The notes under the pieces: generated by a model
The model's database searches: none
Told to the model about the DNA's origin: nothing
The model's input: only the letters and a program-made list of their open reading frames with translations
Part shown: in pieces, positions 9,610 to 22,114 of the stretch
How the letters are laid out: each line of letters begins with the position of its first letter
How positions within the stretch are numbered: position 1 is the first letter of the stretch
Assembly (NCBI GenBank): GCA_039105265.1
Contig: JAPFFF010000028.1
Span: 1,054,001-1,118,000 of the forward strand
Direction of reading: 5' to 3'
DNA length: 64,000 bases
From: Tritrichomonas musculus
Taxonomy: Eukaryota > Parabasalia > Tritrichomonadida > Tritrichomonadidae
Made by a program: the position numbers and the translations under genes

Positions 9610-12600
9610 ATGCAGCAAGACATTTTTTCAGATATCCCTCAGGATTATAACGCAAAGAAAGATAGTGTTCAAGACGAAATAATCTCTAATATGTATTCGA
9701 AATTAACATTCTTGTATTTATCGCCAGATTCAATCAGAAAACATCATTTAAATGATGAAGAAAATGCATTAAATTCGCCTCTCTTTCATTTTTTTGAAAA
9801 CAACAAATTTATATCATATGAAATTTCTGAACCTTCTGAAAATTTAGTAAAATCTAAGTTATTTTATGATTTAAATGATCCATTATACAGCTATGAAAAC
9901 TTTTCTCAAGAAGTAAATGTTGTAATTTGTGTTGAAGGTAAATGCCTAATTATTCAATCCATTTTAAAGTCAATTATTTTCAAAATTATCAACAAAACAA
10001 GATCTACTTTGATTAATGTTAGTAAAAACATTAATAATGATTTTTTAGATGAAGAAATTCGAGGATTTTACACTGATATCTGTCTAAAAAGCAAAAGTAA
10101 TCATTTTTTTCAACTTACCTTTAAGCCAATTCTAACATTTTTTGTCAGAAGATACTTTTATCCATCGAGCTATTTCAAAGATACATCCTTTTTCACATTT
10201 GATCAAAAATATCGCACATTCGAAATAGAATCGAAAAAAAGCATTTCTGATTTATTACTTTTAAATGATGAAAAACAATTTGATGACACTTCTGCATCAC
10301 TTTTCACGATTAAATTTTTAGATGCTTTCAAAGAATCCTGTTTTGAAGATGATGGCCAAATAAGTATTCAAAAATTTACTAAATCAGATTTTATATTTCT
10401 ACGAAAAATCTATGCGAATACTTATTACATTTTTTATTTAGCTATCCATATCGAGAGCCTTTATATATTTATGGTCAAAAAATTGAATAGCCCAGAGAAA
10501 GCGAAAATTGAAAATGAACAATATTTTTGTGAGAACATTAAGCATCGATGCATAACTCGTTTCTATGGATTTCTATATTCGGATGATTCCATTAATGGAT
10601 TTGTTTATGAATACATGAGCAATGGCACATTAGCTGAATGCTTTTCAAAGAGCAAGATTCCGGTCAATGGCATGTTCAAATTCATGACAATTTGTCGAAT
10701 CTTTCAAGGAATGAATCATCTTCATTCAAATTCAATCATTCACCGTGACTTGAAGCCATCCAACATTTTCCTTGATCATGACTTTATTCCTTATGTTTCT
10801 GACTTCGATATCACTCGATATCTGTATAAAGGAGGTGATTTTACAAACGATTTCGGATCAAATTTGTATTCGTCACCTGAACAAGGTGCTGGTGAAATTA
10901 TTTCGCCATCAACCGATATTTATTCATTTGGATTGATTATTTACTTCCTCTTTGAAGAAAAGAATTTCTTTAATGAAAAAATGAATTACCAATCGATTGA
11001 AGAAATTAAAAAATCTGACATTGTGATGAAATTGAATGCTCCATTGAATTTCCAAGAAATTTTTCTGGGATGTGTCAAAAACGACAAAGACAAAAGAATG
11101 TCAAATAATGAAATATTGAAGAGGATCTATGATGAAGTGTATTCTTTTGGTTATTTGGAACACTTTTTATTTAAAAGATTTGATCCTTTTTACAATCAAG
11201 AATTGGTGAATTACTTATACGAGAATTTTGTCTTTGTTTATAGATATGACCAAGATATAACTCAATTAAAACGCAGTTTTGCATATTTATATGTCTATTT
11301 TCATTTGAAATCAATGAAAGAAAAAGATGGTTTATTGGATTTCATCTTTCATTTGGCCTGTGTCTACCTAAAAGATAAATTTATTAAGCATGACGAGCTT
11401 AAGGCAATTGACTATTTTAAATTGGCAGCAAGTAAAGGACATTTCAATTCAATAGCAATATTGGAAACATTCGGAATATTTGATTTCAGTACATCAAAGA
11501 ATAAAATGAAATCTGTTGATTACTTGATATCGGCTGCCAATAGAAAAGATAGTGATGCCCTCTTCCAATTAGGAAATTTGTACAACGATGGACACATTGT
11601 TCCCAAAAATGAAAGAAAAGCAATAGAATGTTATAGTGAAGCAGCTGAACTTGGAAATCTCAATGCATGCTTGTTAGTTGGCAACTATTATATAAATCAA
11701 ATGAACTATGAAAAAGCAATACATTACCTCAAATTGGCTGGTGACCATGGGAATTCAGATGCCCTTTTGAATTTGGGTGACATTTATAATGAAGGAAAAG
11801 GTGTCAATGTTGATCATGAACTAGCATTTAAATATTTTAATTTAGCTGCAAGTTTTAATAATCCTGTTGCATTGGATAGAATGGGTGATCTTTATGCAAA
11901 TGGTCAAGGTGTTATACAAGACAAATTACGAGCAATAGAATATTATGAATCTTTTTTAAAGTTTGATTATCTTGGAAAATTTAATAACTTCAATTCTGGA
12001 AGATTGTCACAAGTTAGACAACATGCTGAAGGATTGTATTCAAAATTTAGAGCAGAAACATTTTTTAAATTGGGTGGAATTTATCTTAATGATGATGGTG
12101 AGAATTTCAATATTCAAAAAGCAATCGATTGCTTTAGATCATCAGCAGAGTTGAACAATTACAAAGCACAGTACATTCTAGGTGAAATTTATATGAATGG
12201 GCATTTTGGTGAGATTGATTATAATGAAGCAAAAAAGTTTTTTTGAACATTCTGCACAGCAAAACAATTCATTAGCAATCTTTCAATTAGGCAATATTTA
12301 TTTCAGAGGACTTGGTGTTGGAAACAATTACAAAGAAAATTATAAAAATGCATTATCTTATTATATTTCTGCTTCAAAATTTGGTTGTTCAGATGCATAT
12401 ATAATACTAGGCAATTTATATCTTTATGGAATTATTGTTGAGCAAAATCAGGAAGTTGGCATAAATTACTTAAGATTGGCAGAAAAACAAGGGAATCCTT
12501 TAGCATATGCCGCATTAGGTGACCTTTATTTGGATGGAACCATTGAAAAAGATGTTTTCAAAGCTCGTTTATATTATGAGAAACTTGCTGCCACAAACCA

Positions 12601-13597
12601 ATCATTAGGCTCTCAAAAATTAGGATATATTTATTTTAATGGAATAGGAGTTGAAAAAGATGAGAAAAAAGCAATTCAATATTATGAATTATCTGCAAGA
12701 TTAGGGAATTCAGAAGCGCAATTTTTTTTGGGATCATTATATTTATCTAATTATTTTGATCATCCGATTTATTCGAAAGCAATTTCATATCTTCAATATG
12801 CAGCACATAATCAGAATTTAGATGCTCTTGTTAAGCTTGGGAAAATTTGTTATTTCGGAGTTGGTTGTGAAATCAATTACAACTTGGCTAAAGAATACTT
12901 TGAAAAAGCTGCTAATAAGAATAATTTGGAATCAATTTATCTTCTTGCCAAAATGTATCAGAATGGAAAAGGGACTAAAGTTAACTTGCAAAAGGCAATT
13001 GAAATGTATGGAAAATGTATTGAAATAGAAGACGATAGAGTTGAAAATTTCCGTTTGAAAGAAAAGTCAGTAATTAAGCCAATTCGGTCCAGCATTTATT
13101 TCTACCTTTCAATGAATGATTTAGGCTTGATTCACATCACAGAGCCATTTGTAAAAGACCTAAACTTAGGCTTTAAATACATAAAGGAAGCTGGATTAAA
13201 TGAATTTGTTCATGCTAAAAACAATTACGGATTAATACTGAAATATTACAATGATAATCCAGACAAAGCACAAGCGATATTCGAGGAAGCATCGAAGAAA
13301 AACTTTTGTTTGTCTGATTTTAATATTGGCCTTCTTTTTGAAGAAAAAGGTCAAATTGATGAGTCAGTTCAATTCTATATCAAAGCTTCACAGCATGAAG
13401 ATGTTCCTTTGATGTTTAGGAATCATTTTATCATTGATGAAAGATTAGATATTTCTAAAACATTCATCATTTGTTTGGCAAATTTGAAACTCGTTGTTCA
13501 CTTTTTAAATCAGTCAAAAAATGATGATGCAAGACAGTTCTTCATCAGATCTCTTTCCAAACTAATCAATTTTGCAAAAGGCACATTGAATCAATAG
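9610..13597 (+). CDS. Protein kinase-Sel1 repeat protein, frame broken by one extra T
   Basis: Two open frames (9610-12246 and from about 12245 to 13597) become one protein of about 1,328 residues if the seven-T run at 12238-12244 were six Ts. Residues 1-260 are an unrecognised domain. About 265-530 is a kinase: Lys290/291 in MVKKL, HRDLKPSN at 378-385, and DFD at 398-400 where DFG is usual. The Gly-rich loop is hard to see. From about 575 onward run some 20 Sel1/TPR-like repeats (A-x-x-x-L-G-x-x-Y-x-x-G-x-G pattern). Known: TKL kinase-Sel1 fusions are abundant in trichomonads. Inferred: signalling scaffold kinase, perhaps with weak activity. The shift may be a sequencing error or a real mutation. 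Confidence 0.75.
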
Positions 13598-14875
13598 AAC
13601 TTAATTAATAAAAAATTCTTATCTAATTAATGCATGTTCTTGGTAAAAAAAATAAAAAAGATTATGAAATTTCATTTTAATGCAAAATTGAATATTGAGA
13701 TTATTAATTTGAGGATCTGGAACAATGTATGGCAGTGTATTCAAAAAGTTATTCATGAGCCTGTCGATCAAAAAACTCTCAAAATTTTAAATATCGAAAA
13801 AATCATCAAAGAAATCCCGTTCAATAGAAACTAGAATTCAGAAAGAATCTTCATTTAATTGAAGCTATAATTGTCATTCTTTGAGGTAACCCTCTCATAA
13901 ACCTTGGGTGACCAAAATTCAAATCAAAATTTAATCTATATCTCATACAAAAAGACAAAGGCACTTTTCTTCTCAAAATTTATTAAATAAGTTGGTCTCT
14001 TTCGATTTAAATGGCCACATTGAATTCAAATTTCCTTGAATCCTTTGGCTTATGTTGCATCCAGGAAGGTTGGTTCAAGTGATTAAGCAAAGCAAGGTGA
14101 TGCTGGCAAAATTGCAGACCTTCATACACATATTCTGTTTTGAAAATTCAAGTTCGTATCCATTCAGATACTTGAGGATGAGGCTGAATGGAAAGAACTG
14201 GAAAACTGATTCACAAATTTTTTTTCTCATTCATCATTAAAATTTTAAGTTATGATTTGGAAGTTCGATGACTAGTGTTTTTCTCAATGTAAAAAAATGA
14301 ACATTTTTAAATTATTGATAAAAAAAATTGTTTGATATTATTAAGAATCATATGATAAAATAAATAAAGCATCAATATTTCACCAGTATTTTATGTCATT
14401 GTCTTAAAAAAATGTTAAGCAAAAGTAATATATAAAAAAAATTCATTTGATCACATTATTGTATCTCACTGTTTAAATAAAAATATCTTATTTGTTTATT
14501 ATAAACATTTTTGTTTATTTAATATGACAAATATTAAAAAATTAATTAGATAATTATGTTTTTTTATATAAAAATACGTTATTTTATGATAAAAGTTTTA
14601 TCATTTGCCCAATTAATATATCACAAAAAGTTAAAAATTTTATATATGTTGGTTCATTTATATCTTATAAATATCATAATTAATATGAAGAATAATAAAA
14701 AAATTAAAATTAATGTATTATTTTTAATAATAATTTATAATAAATAAACGTTTTAATGTGATATATATTAAAAAATAATAATTTATATATATTCCAAAAT
14801 TTCTTTGAGTATTCAAAATGATCCCGAACGAAAATTTTCAATTATTTTTTGTTGATCCTGAAAATCGGCTAAAAC
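13598..14875. other. Intergenic region with a possible decayed coding patch
   Basis: About 1.3 kb. The part at 13990-14220 is less AT-rich than its surroundings and reads as broken coding sequence in more than one + frame, but no family was recognised. A short open frame at 13634-13834 has no recognisable motif. A 22-codon upstream open frame (14818-14886) overlaps the next gene's ATG in another frame. Confidence 0.4.
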
Positions 14876-17740
14876 ATGCTTCCTAATTACATAATTGATC
14901 TAGATGAGTTCAAAATAGTTGAAAAAATTGGTGAAGGAATGTTCGGTAAAGTTTATTTAGTAGAAGAAATCCAAACAAAAAAGTTATTTGCAGCAAAAGT
15001 GATAAAAGATGGATATTCGAATTCCGATGAGCAAAGAAAGCTTTTCCAAGAAATTAGTTCTCTCGCCTGTATTAAAAATCCGGCTGTTTTATTGTTTTAT
15101 GGATTTAATCTCAATGATTTTGACCATAATCTTTACCCAACAATCATTACTGAATATATGCCCAACGGTTCGCTAGGTAGTTTAATTGAAAAAAAACAAG
15201 ATATTTCATTATCAAAAAAATACATCATATTACTAGGAATATCAGAAGGAATGAAATATTTACATGCACAAAACATTATGCACCGCGATTTGAAGCCAGA
15301 TAACGTTTTACTTGACAAAGATTATTATCCACATATCTGTGATTTTGGAGAAGCCAAAATATCGCAAAATTCAATAACAGATCTAGTTATGGACTCTATG
15401 CACGGAACTCCTCTTTTTATGGCACCAGAAATTTTATTTGGTCAAGAATATACTTACAAAGCAGACATATACTCATTTTCAATACTTGCTTACATACTGA
15501 TAACTTATAAAAAGCCTTTTAATGTAAAATCTGTTTTTCAATTACGTACTCTAATGAAGGAAAGGCTACGCCCTGACTTGTCTTGCATTCATGGTGATGT
15601 CATCAAAGATTTATTGACAAAATGTTGGTCGCATAATCCAAATGAACGTCCAAGTTTTGATGAAATTGTCGAAGAAATCAAAAAGGAAAGCTTCATGAAT
15701 GCAATGAATGCAAACAAAAAAGAAGTCAATGATTATCTTTGCCTCTTTAAGGAAAAATTGCCGCCACTCAATTCAAGCATGAAAAAACAAAGAAAAGAAG
15801 AAGATGGCATCAAAATGCGGCAAATGAGCATTTGGTCTTCTTCGGATTCGAAAAAAGCAATTGATTTGAAGAAAGCTGCCGATAGCGGATATGTGAGAGC
15901 AATGTTCAGTTATGCTTGCATGCTTGAAAATGGAAATGGAATTCCAACCAATTTGCCAGAAGCTGTTCGTTATTTTAAAATGGCAGCAGATAAAGGAGAT
16001 GTAGATGCAATGTTCAGCTATGGTTTATTATTATCCAGAGGTGATGGAGTTGAAATGAACAAGAAAGAAGCAGCTCGTTATTATAAAATGGCAGCAGATA
16101 AAGGATATGTAGTTGCAATGAACAACTATGGTTTATTATTAAAAAGAGGTGATGGAGTTGAAATGAACAAGAAAGAAGCAGCTCGTTATTATAAAATGGC
16201 AGCAGATAAGGGAAATGTCAGTGCAATGAACAACTATGGCGTATTATTATCCAGAGGTGATGGAGTTGAAATGAACAAGAAAGAAGCAGCTCGTTATTAT
16301 AAAATGGCAGCAGATAAAGGAGATGTAATTGCAATGAACAACTATGGTTTATTATTAAAAAGAGGTGATGGAGTTGAAATGAACAAGAAAGAAGCAGCTC
16401 GTTATTATAAAATGGCAGCAGATAAAGGATATGTCAGTGCAATGAACAACTATGGCGTATTATTAGAAAGAGGTGATGGAGTTGAAATGAACAAGAAAGA
16501 AGCAGCTCGTTATTATAAAATGGCAGCAGATAAAGGATATGTAATTGCAATGAACAACTATGGTTTATTATTAAAAAGAGGTGATGGAGTTGAAATGAAC
16601 AAGAAAGAAGCAGCTCGTTATTATAAAATGGCAGCAGATAAAGGAAATGTCAGTGCAATGAACAACTATGGCGTATTATTAGAAAGAGGTGATGGAGTTG
16701 AAATGAACAAGAAAGAAGCAGCTCGTTATTATAAAATGGCAGCAGATAAAGGAGATGTAGTTGCAATGAACAACTATGGCGTATTATTATCCAGAGGTGA
16801 TGGAGTTGAAATGAACAAGAAAGAAGCAGCTCGTTATTATAAAATGGCAGCAAATAAAGGATATGTCAGTGCAATGAACAACTATGGCGTATTATTAGAA
16901 AGAGGTGATGGAGTTGAAATGAACAAGAAAGAAGCAGCTCGTTATTATAAAATGGCAGCAGATAAAGGAGATGTAGTTGCAATGAACAACTATGGCGTAT
17001 TATTAGAAAGAGGTGATGGAGTTGAAATGAACAAGAAAGAAGCAGCTCGTTATTTTAAAATGGCAGCAGATAAAGGAGATGTAATTGCAATGAACAACTA
17101 TGGTTTATTATTAGAAAGAGGTGATGGAGTTGAAATGAACAAGAAAGAAGCAGCTCGTTATTATAAAATGGCAGCAGATAAAGGATATGTAGTTGCAATG
17201 AACAACTATGGTTTATTATTAAAAAGAGGTGATGGAGTTGAAATGAACAAGAAAGAAGCAGCTCGTTATTATAAAATGGCAGCAGATAAAGGAGATGTAG
17301 GTGCAATGAACAACTATGGTTTATTATTATCCAGAGGTGATGGAGTTGAAATGAACAAGAAAGAAGCAGCTCGTTATTATAAAATGGCAGCAGATAAAGG
17401 ATATGTAATTGCAATGAACAACTATGGTTTATTATTAAAAAGAGGTGATGGAGTTGAAATGAACAAGAAAGAAGCAGCTCGTTATTATAAAATGGCAGCA
17501 GATAAAGGATATGTAATTGCAATGAACAACTATGGTTTATTATTAAAAAGAGGTGATGGAGTTGAAATGAACAAGAAAGAAGCAGCTCGTTATTATAAAA
17601 TGGCAGCAGATAAAGGAGATGTAGATGCAATGTTCAGCTATGGTTTATTATTATCCAGAGGTGATGGAGTTGAAATGAACAAGAAAGAAGCAGCTCGTTA
17701 TTTTCAAATGGCACGATTAAATCAAACATCAAAGCAATGA
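14876..17740 (+). CDS. Protein kinase with a long array of near-identical Sel1 repeats
   Basis: 954 residues. Complete kinase core: GEGMFGKV at 19-26, Lys41 in AAKVI, HRDLKPDN at 136-143, DFG at 156-158, and a GTPLFMAPE activation segment end. The pattern fits a TKL-like Ser/Thr kinase. After a linker with a basic KKQRKEE stretch come one degenerate Sel1 unit and 16 units of 36 residues, each ending RGDGVEMN. All catalytic residues are present, so activity is expected. Known: Sel1 arrays form superhelical protein-binding surfaces. A remnant repeat after the stop (17756-17822) shows the array was once longer. Confidence 0.88.
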   Translation: MLPNYIIDLDEFKIVEKIGEGMFGKVYLVEEIQTKKLFAAKVIKDGYSNSDEQRKLFQEISSLACIKNPAVLLFYGFNLNDFDHNLYPTIITEYMPNGSLGSLIEKKQDISLSKKYIILLGISEGMKYLHAQNIMHRDLKPDNVLLDKDYYPHICDFGEAKISQNSITDLVMDSMHGTPLFMAPEILFGQEYTYKADIYSFSILAYILITYKKPFNVKSVFQLRTLMKERLRPDLSCIHGDVIKDLLTKCWSHNPNERPSFDEIVEEIKKESFMNAMNANKKEVNDYLCLFKEKLPPLNSSMKKQRKEEDGIKMRQMSIWSSSDSKKAIDLKKAADSGYVRAMFSYACMLENGNGIPTNLPEAVRYFKMAADKGDVDAMFSYGLLLSRGDGVEMNKKEAARYYKMAADKGYVVAMNNYGLLLKRGDGVEMNKKEAARYYKMAADKGNVSAMNNYGVLLSRGDGVEMNKKEAARYYKMAADKGDVIAMNNYGLLLKRGDGVEMNKKEAARYYKMAADKGYVSAMNNYGVLLERGDGVEMNKKEAARYYKMAADKGYVIAMNNYGLLLKRGDGVEMNKKEAARYYKMAADKGNVSAMNNYGVLLERGDGVEMNKKEAARYYKMAADKGDVVAMNNYGVLLSRGDGVEMNKKEAARYYKMAANKGYVSAMNNYGVLLERGDGVEMNKKEAARYYKMAADKGDVVAMNNYGVLLERGDGVEMNKKEAARYFKMAADKGDVIAMNNYGLLLERGDGVEMNKKEAARYYKMAADKGYVVAMNNYGLLLKRGDGVEMNKKEAARYYKMAADKGDVGAMNNYGLLLSRGDGVEMNKKEAARYYKMAADKGYVIAMNNYGLLLKRGDGVEMNKKEAARYYKMAADKGYVIAMNNYGLLLKRGDGVEMNKKEAARYYKMAADKGDVDAMFSYGLLLSRGDGVEMNKKEAARYFQMARLNQTSKQ
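15990..17718 (+). repeat. 16 tandem 108-bp Sel1-coding units
   Basis: Each unit encodes 36 residues (KKEAARYYKMAADKG, a variable pair, xAMNNYG(V/L)LL, then S/K/E-RGDGVEMN). Units are nearly identical at DNA level and differ mainly at four codon positions that recur in shuffled combinations. The first and last units share the AMFSYG variant. Confidence 0.95.
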
Positions 17741-18565
17741 AATGATAGGCAAACATGCTAAATAATAGATTTGGAGTCAAAATGAACAGAGAAGAAGATG
17801 CTCGTTATAATCAAATGACATGAAATTTGAAACCAAAGAAAATTATTTGGCTGTATTATTGTCAATTTTAAATTTAATATTTGAGTTTAAAGAAAGCTAG
17901 ATAGATCATAAAATTCTCACTTTTTGGCAATTTTTTTATTCAATTTTTTTCAATGATTTTTAATCGTTGTGGCCCAGCATTTTTTTTTTTAAGTCAGTCC
18001 TCTACTTAAGCTCAGTTAATATTAACATAGTATTTACACTATTACCATTCACAAATATCGATTAGGTTTACATACACTTGAAATTAATGAGAAAAGGGTT
18101 CAAATGCTGAATTGATCAGGTCTCAATAGCAATAAAAATGTCATCCAATCAAAACAATAAGCTTAATTTACATAATTGATTAAGGAATACATCTAAAATG
18201 TAGGTATTAATAAACATTTTTATATTATTTTTGTGGTTTTTCATGTTCTTTTTCATTTTTGAGTATATTTTAATCGTCGTGGTCCTACGTTTATTTATTT
18301 TTTGGCTTCTAATTTTATGTTCTTTAATGAACAACCTTGCATAAGTCTGGTATGAATGCATATCAAGCTGCTCATGCATTTGGCCTGATTGAATTATCCA
18401 GCTTTTATTAAATTATAATACACATTGGAATATGTATTCTCAAATATGTTTATACTTTTTAGCATTTAATCTAAATAATACGGAAAATGTATTCACATAT
18501 AAATTCACTTTTAGATGGATCAGTAAAAAATTAATACTTTCCTTTAGCTTTTATATATTTTTTCA
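17741..18565. other. Intergenic region with a Sel1 remnant
   Basis: Positions 17756-17822 encode a broken Sel1 unit (GVKMNREEDARY) in frame with the tail of the upstream gene. A string TTTTAATCGTTGTGG near 17956 recurs as TTTTAATCGTCGTGG near 18269. No gene was recognised. Confidence 0.5.
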
Positions 18566-18579
18566 TAGGGGGGTCAACC

Positions 18580-20718
18580 AGAGGTGCGAGAGCTGGTTGA
18601 TTTCATTATTATTAAATTATAAAATAATATATATATATATATATATATATATCCTTCTCTATTATGATAGGATTTTAAATTATATTAGTCACTAGGAGTA
18701 AAAATATTTGTGTTTTAAAATTTTAATAAAATAAAAAATAAACCATTCAATTATAAAATTTTATAAATGTTGGAGAGAAATTACATTTTCTCTCTTTTAG
18801 AACACAAATAAATATTTATATATATGTAAATTACATTGTTATTTTTATTTTATTAAAAATAATTCAATAATAAAAAAAAATTAGATTTAATTTTTCCCAA
18901 GTTGGGAATCCCAACCAAAAAAAAACCAAAATATCAAGATAAAAAGTGATGAGCTGTATATTGACCGGAATTATTGAGATGATGACTCAAATCGTTATAA
19001 TCCCAATGATGTGATACAGCTGAAAGAGATTGAAAAGGCTGATGTACAATAATAATTCTTTCTTTGGAAAAATAAGATTCAGAATAATACGATTTGAGCC
19101 ATTTTTGCTATAAAATTATAGACAAAATTTTCGAAAATATCTGACCAAATATAAAATTTAAATAAATATCTTGAAAACAAATAGGTTAAAATCTCTATAA
19201 ATTTTGATATCGGCATTATATTTCCTATATATTAATAAATACCATTAGTAAACCAAACTATAGGGCCATTTTTTCTAGGAGCTTTCAGAAAATTAAATTG
19301 ATTTTTTTTTTATCAATTTCTGGACAATATCTGAATTTTTGGATGAAAATACTATTATCCAAAGATATTAATGAATATACTACATCAGGGAGAAATTTTA
19401 CTCATACTATCTCAAGATATCTTGATTTTAATTTTTAGACTAAGTTGCTGAAAACAAGTCATTAATCATATTTTTATAATTACCGCTATATATGTATTAT
19501 CTCATATAATTTTTATTAAATTTTTTTAACTTTGAACCACATTTTTTTATATTTTTTGTTAAAAATTATAAATTGAGGGGAGATAATTACAACGTGTTTT
19601 TTTTCTTCAGAATTTTTAACTTATTAAAAAAAGAGCTAATTTTTAATTTATTTATATGTAAATCGCTTATAGTTATTGTTTCAAGCATAAAAATATAAAA
19701 AAAATGATTTTTTGTATAAAAAATTAATTTGTGAGAACAGAATGAAAAATTTGATTAATCATTTAAAATTTAAATTCGCAATAGTCGTTATATTTTTTTA
19801 TAAATATCTTATATTTAAATAGGTTAAATTTAAAATAAAAAATATATATAAGAATTATAATAGGTATTAATATTATAATAATGATTTCAATTAAATTTAT
19901 AGGGCCAATTTTTCTAGGAATGCTTAGATTTTTAAATTTCATTTTTTTTGTTTAATCTCAAACAAAACAAAAGATATATAGAGGAATTAAAATCAGTTAT
20001 CAAATGTGCATAATAAGAGTTGGATAAGCATACATTTTAATAAAAGATGGTTGAAATATCTTGATTTTAATAATTTGGCAAAGTTGCATAAAATCGGGAA
20101 ATGATAGTTTTTTTTATATTTATCATAGTATATATTTTAATTCGCTTTATTTTCATTACGATTTAACAATAAGAAACCATATTTTTTTGCATTTTTTTAT
20201 GAAAATTTGAAATTGAGGGGAATTAATTATAACGTATTTTTTCTTCAGAATTTTATAAAATAAAAATAAAATTACCCCCGGCGAGCGATTCAGATTAATA
20301 TGAAAATATGTATATATACATGTTGATTATAATAAAAATACAAATAGTTATCCCTATGAAATTCACCAGAGCTCCGTATATTTTTATATTATATTTATTA
20401 TTTTTTTAAATACAAATATCTCTATAAATTAAAAAACTATTTTATATATTATATTAAAACTATATATATAATTTAATTTATATATAAATAAATAATATTA
20501 AAATCAACAATATATCAGAACTAATTAGAAATTTCCAAAATACCATTTTTTCCCACTTACTTCTGCAAACATTAAAACGACCTAATCATTAAATACGATG
20601 TATAGCATTAGGTATGCATTATATTATATTAAAAATAGCTTTGATTTGATTAACAATTTAGTGAAAAAATCGACTTTTTTAAATTAAAAAATACGTTATT
20701 TTTAGTTCTCGCACTTCT
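18580..20718. mobile_element. hAT-like element nested in the mariner-like end, 8-bp duplication
   Basis: Imperfect 15-bp inverted repeats AGAGGTGCGAGAGCT (18580-18594) and AGTTCTCGCACTTCT (20704-20718, two mismatches). They are flanked by a perfect 8-bp direct repeat GGTCAACC (18572-18579 and 20719-20726). An 8-bp duplication and a CAGAGG-like end are typical of hAT elements. It is 2,139 bp and very AT-rich, with no transposase frame; non-autonomous or eroded. Confidence 0.6.
19150..20260. repeat. Degenerate direct duplication, period about 640 bp
   Basis: A block at about 19150-19620 is repeated at about 19790-20260. Shared landmarks are AAATAGGTTAAA, TATAGGGCCA-TTTTTCTAGGA, ATATCTTGATTTTAAT and AATTGAGGGGA followed by TTCTTCAGAATTTT. 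Identity is low, so the duplication is old. It lies inside the hAT-like element. Confidence 0.65.
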
Positions 20719-21509
20719 GGTCAACCGCCGAAAATGTGTCAAAAAATATATTTTTTAAAGATAATGATAAATAAATGATGGAAATATATTCCTTACTTTA
20801 TATAGTTTATTTTAAAATATTTATTATTAAATTTCATCTATAGGTCCACAAAAGGCAACAACTTTTCGAAAATTAAAAAAAAATTAACCATAATTCACCA
20901 TTTTATAAAAAAGTGGCTTTTATGATTATTTGAATCAATTTGATTAATATTTTAAGTTTTATTCAAGAAGGTTATTATGAAAATATTTATTTGCTTTGGT
21001 TATCAATTTAAAATTAATTTTTGAATCACAATTTAAATTATTTAAATATCATAATATAATCAATGATATATATTTCAATCTATCATAAAATTGATTTTTA
21101 ATATATTTTCTCTCTTATTTTTTAATATTTTTATTACATTTGCATCAATTTCATATAATCATTTAGAATATAACCTTCATATAACATTTTATGTAATTAA
21201 AGAGCAGAATTATAAAATTATCACATTTAAACCTGTTTTATAATCATTTCAATGGCGGAACAAAGTCTTTTATTAATTATCTTTATGATTTTACTGAAAA
21301 TTTTTAAGAAATAACTCAATTTTCAAATCACAAGTCATTACAACTTTAATGCTTTGCCTTTTTTGGCCCTATAGATAAAATTAGGAAAAAATATTTTTAA
21401 TAAATAGTATATTCAATGAACTATATAGTTCTATAATTATTATACAAAAATTCTCAGATTTTAAGTTTGCTTTAAAATTTTGACAAAAATTTTACGGTTG
21501 ACCCCCCTA

Positions 21510-22114
21510 TATTTTTTCTCTCTTTTTTTTTTAACTTTTTGAATAGAAAAAATGTGAAAAAGTGGGACTATTTGTAGGTATAAACTTTTGAATTGAAAAA
21601 ATGTGAAAAAGTGAGAAAAATTGAATCTATCGAAAGCTATATGAGAAATATTGGAAATATTTAATATTTTTTAGAATTAGTTAAATTCGGCTTGAATTTT
21701 AAATCAATGGTATATCATTAGATACCATTTCTTTTATGAGTGTTTTTATTGAGTCTTCAAGTTTTACTGAAAATTTTATGGTAGCACTGATGATAGGTGG
21801 GCCACTTTTTTTTTTTTGACTTTAAAAAAGTTCTTTTTTTCTTCGAATTTTAAGAATTATTCAGCAATTTCATAATATATATTTATATAACACATACATG
21901 ATAGGATGCAGTTGTTAAATTAAGTTTTGAACTAATATTCATCAACTTTTTTTTTATTACATGATATGCAATATCACAAGTTCAAATGAATTAAAATACA
22001 TATTTATATTATTTTATGATATTATCTATGTCATACATCAAGAATGACCTGGAAACAATATAAAATAATTAATAGATTTCTCTAAAAAGTTAAAATAAAA
22101 GGTATTTTTAATTT
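21510..22114. other. AT-rich region between transposon remnants
   Basis: A short direct repeat GAAAAAATGTGAAAAAGTG occurs twice (near 21545 and 21595). No gene was recognised. Confidence 0.4.

Larger units (their letters stand above)
18568..21507. mobile_element. Mariner-like non-autonomous element carrying a nested insertion
   Basis: Outer inverted repeats GGGGGGTCAACC (18568-18579) and GGTTGACCCCCC (21496-21507), each flanked by TA (18566-18567 and 21508-21509). Beyond the inner element the left repeat resumes at 20727 with sequence resembling the right repeat (AAAAT ... TGTCAAAA ... TTTTAAAG). Without the inner insertion the element is about 800 bp and has no open frame. Known: Tc1/mariner elements duplicate TA. 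Family membership is inferred. Confidence 0.55.

Noticed and set aside
17055-17630. 191-codon open frame on the - strand across the Sel1 repeats
   Set aside because: It is the antisense of the 108-bp repeats; the Leu/His/Ser repetition follows from them and it has no independent signals.
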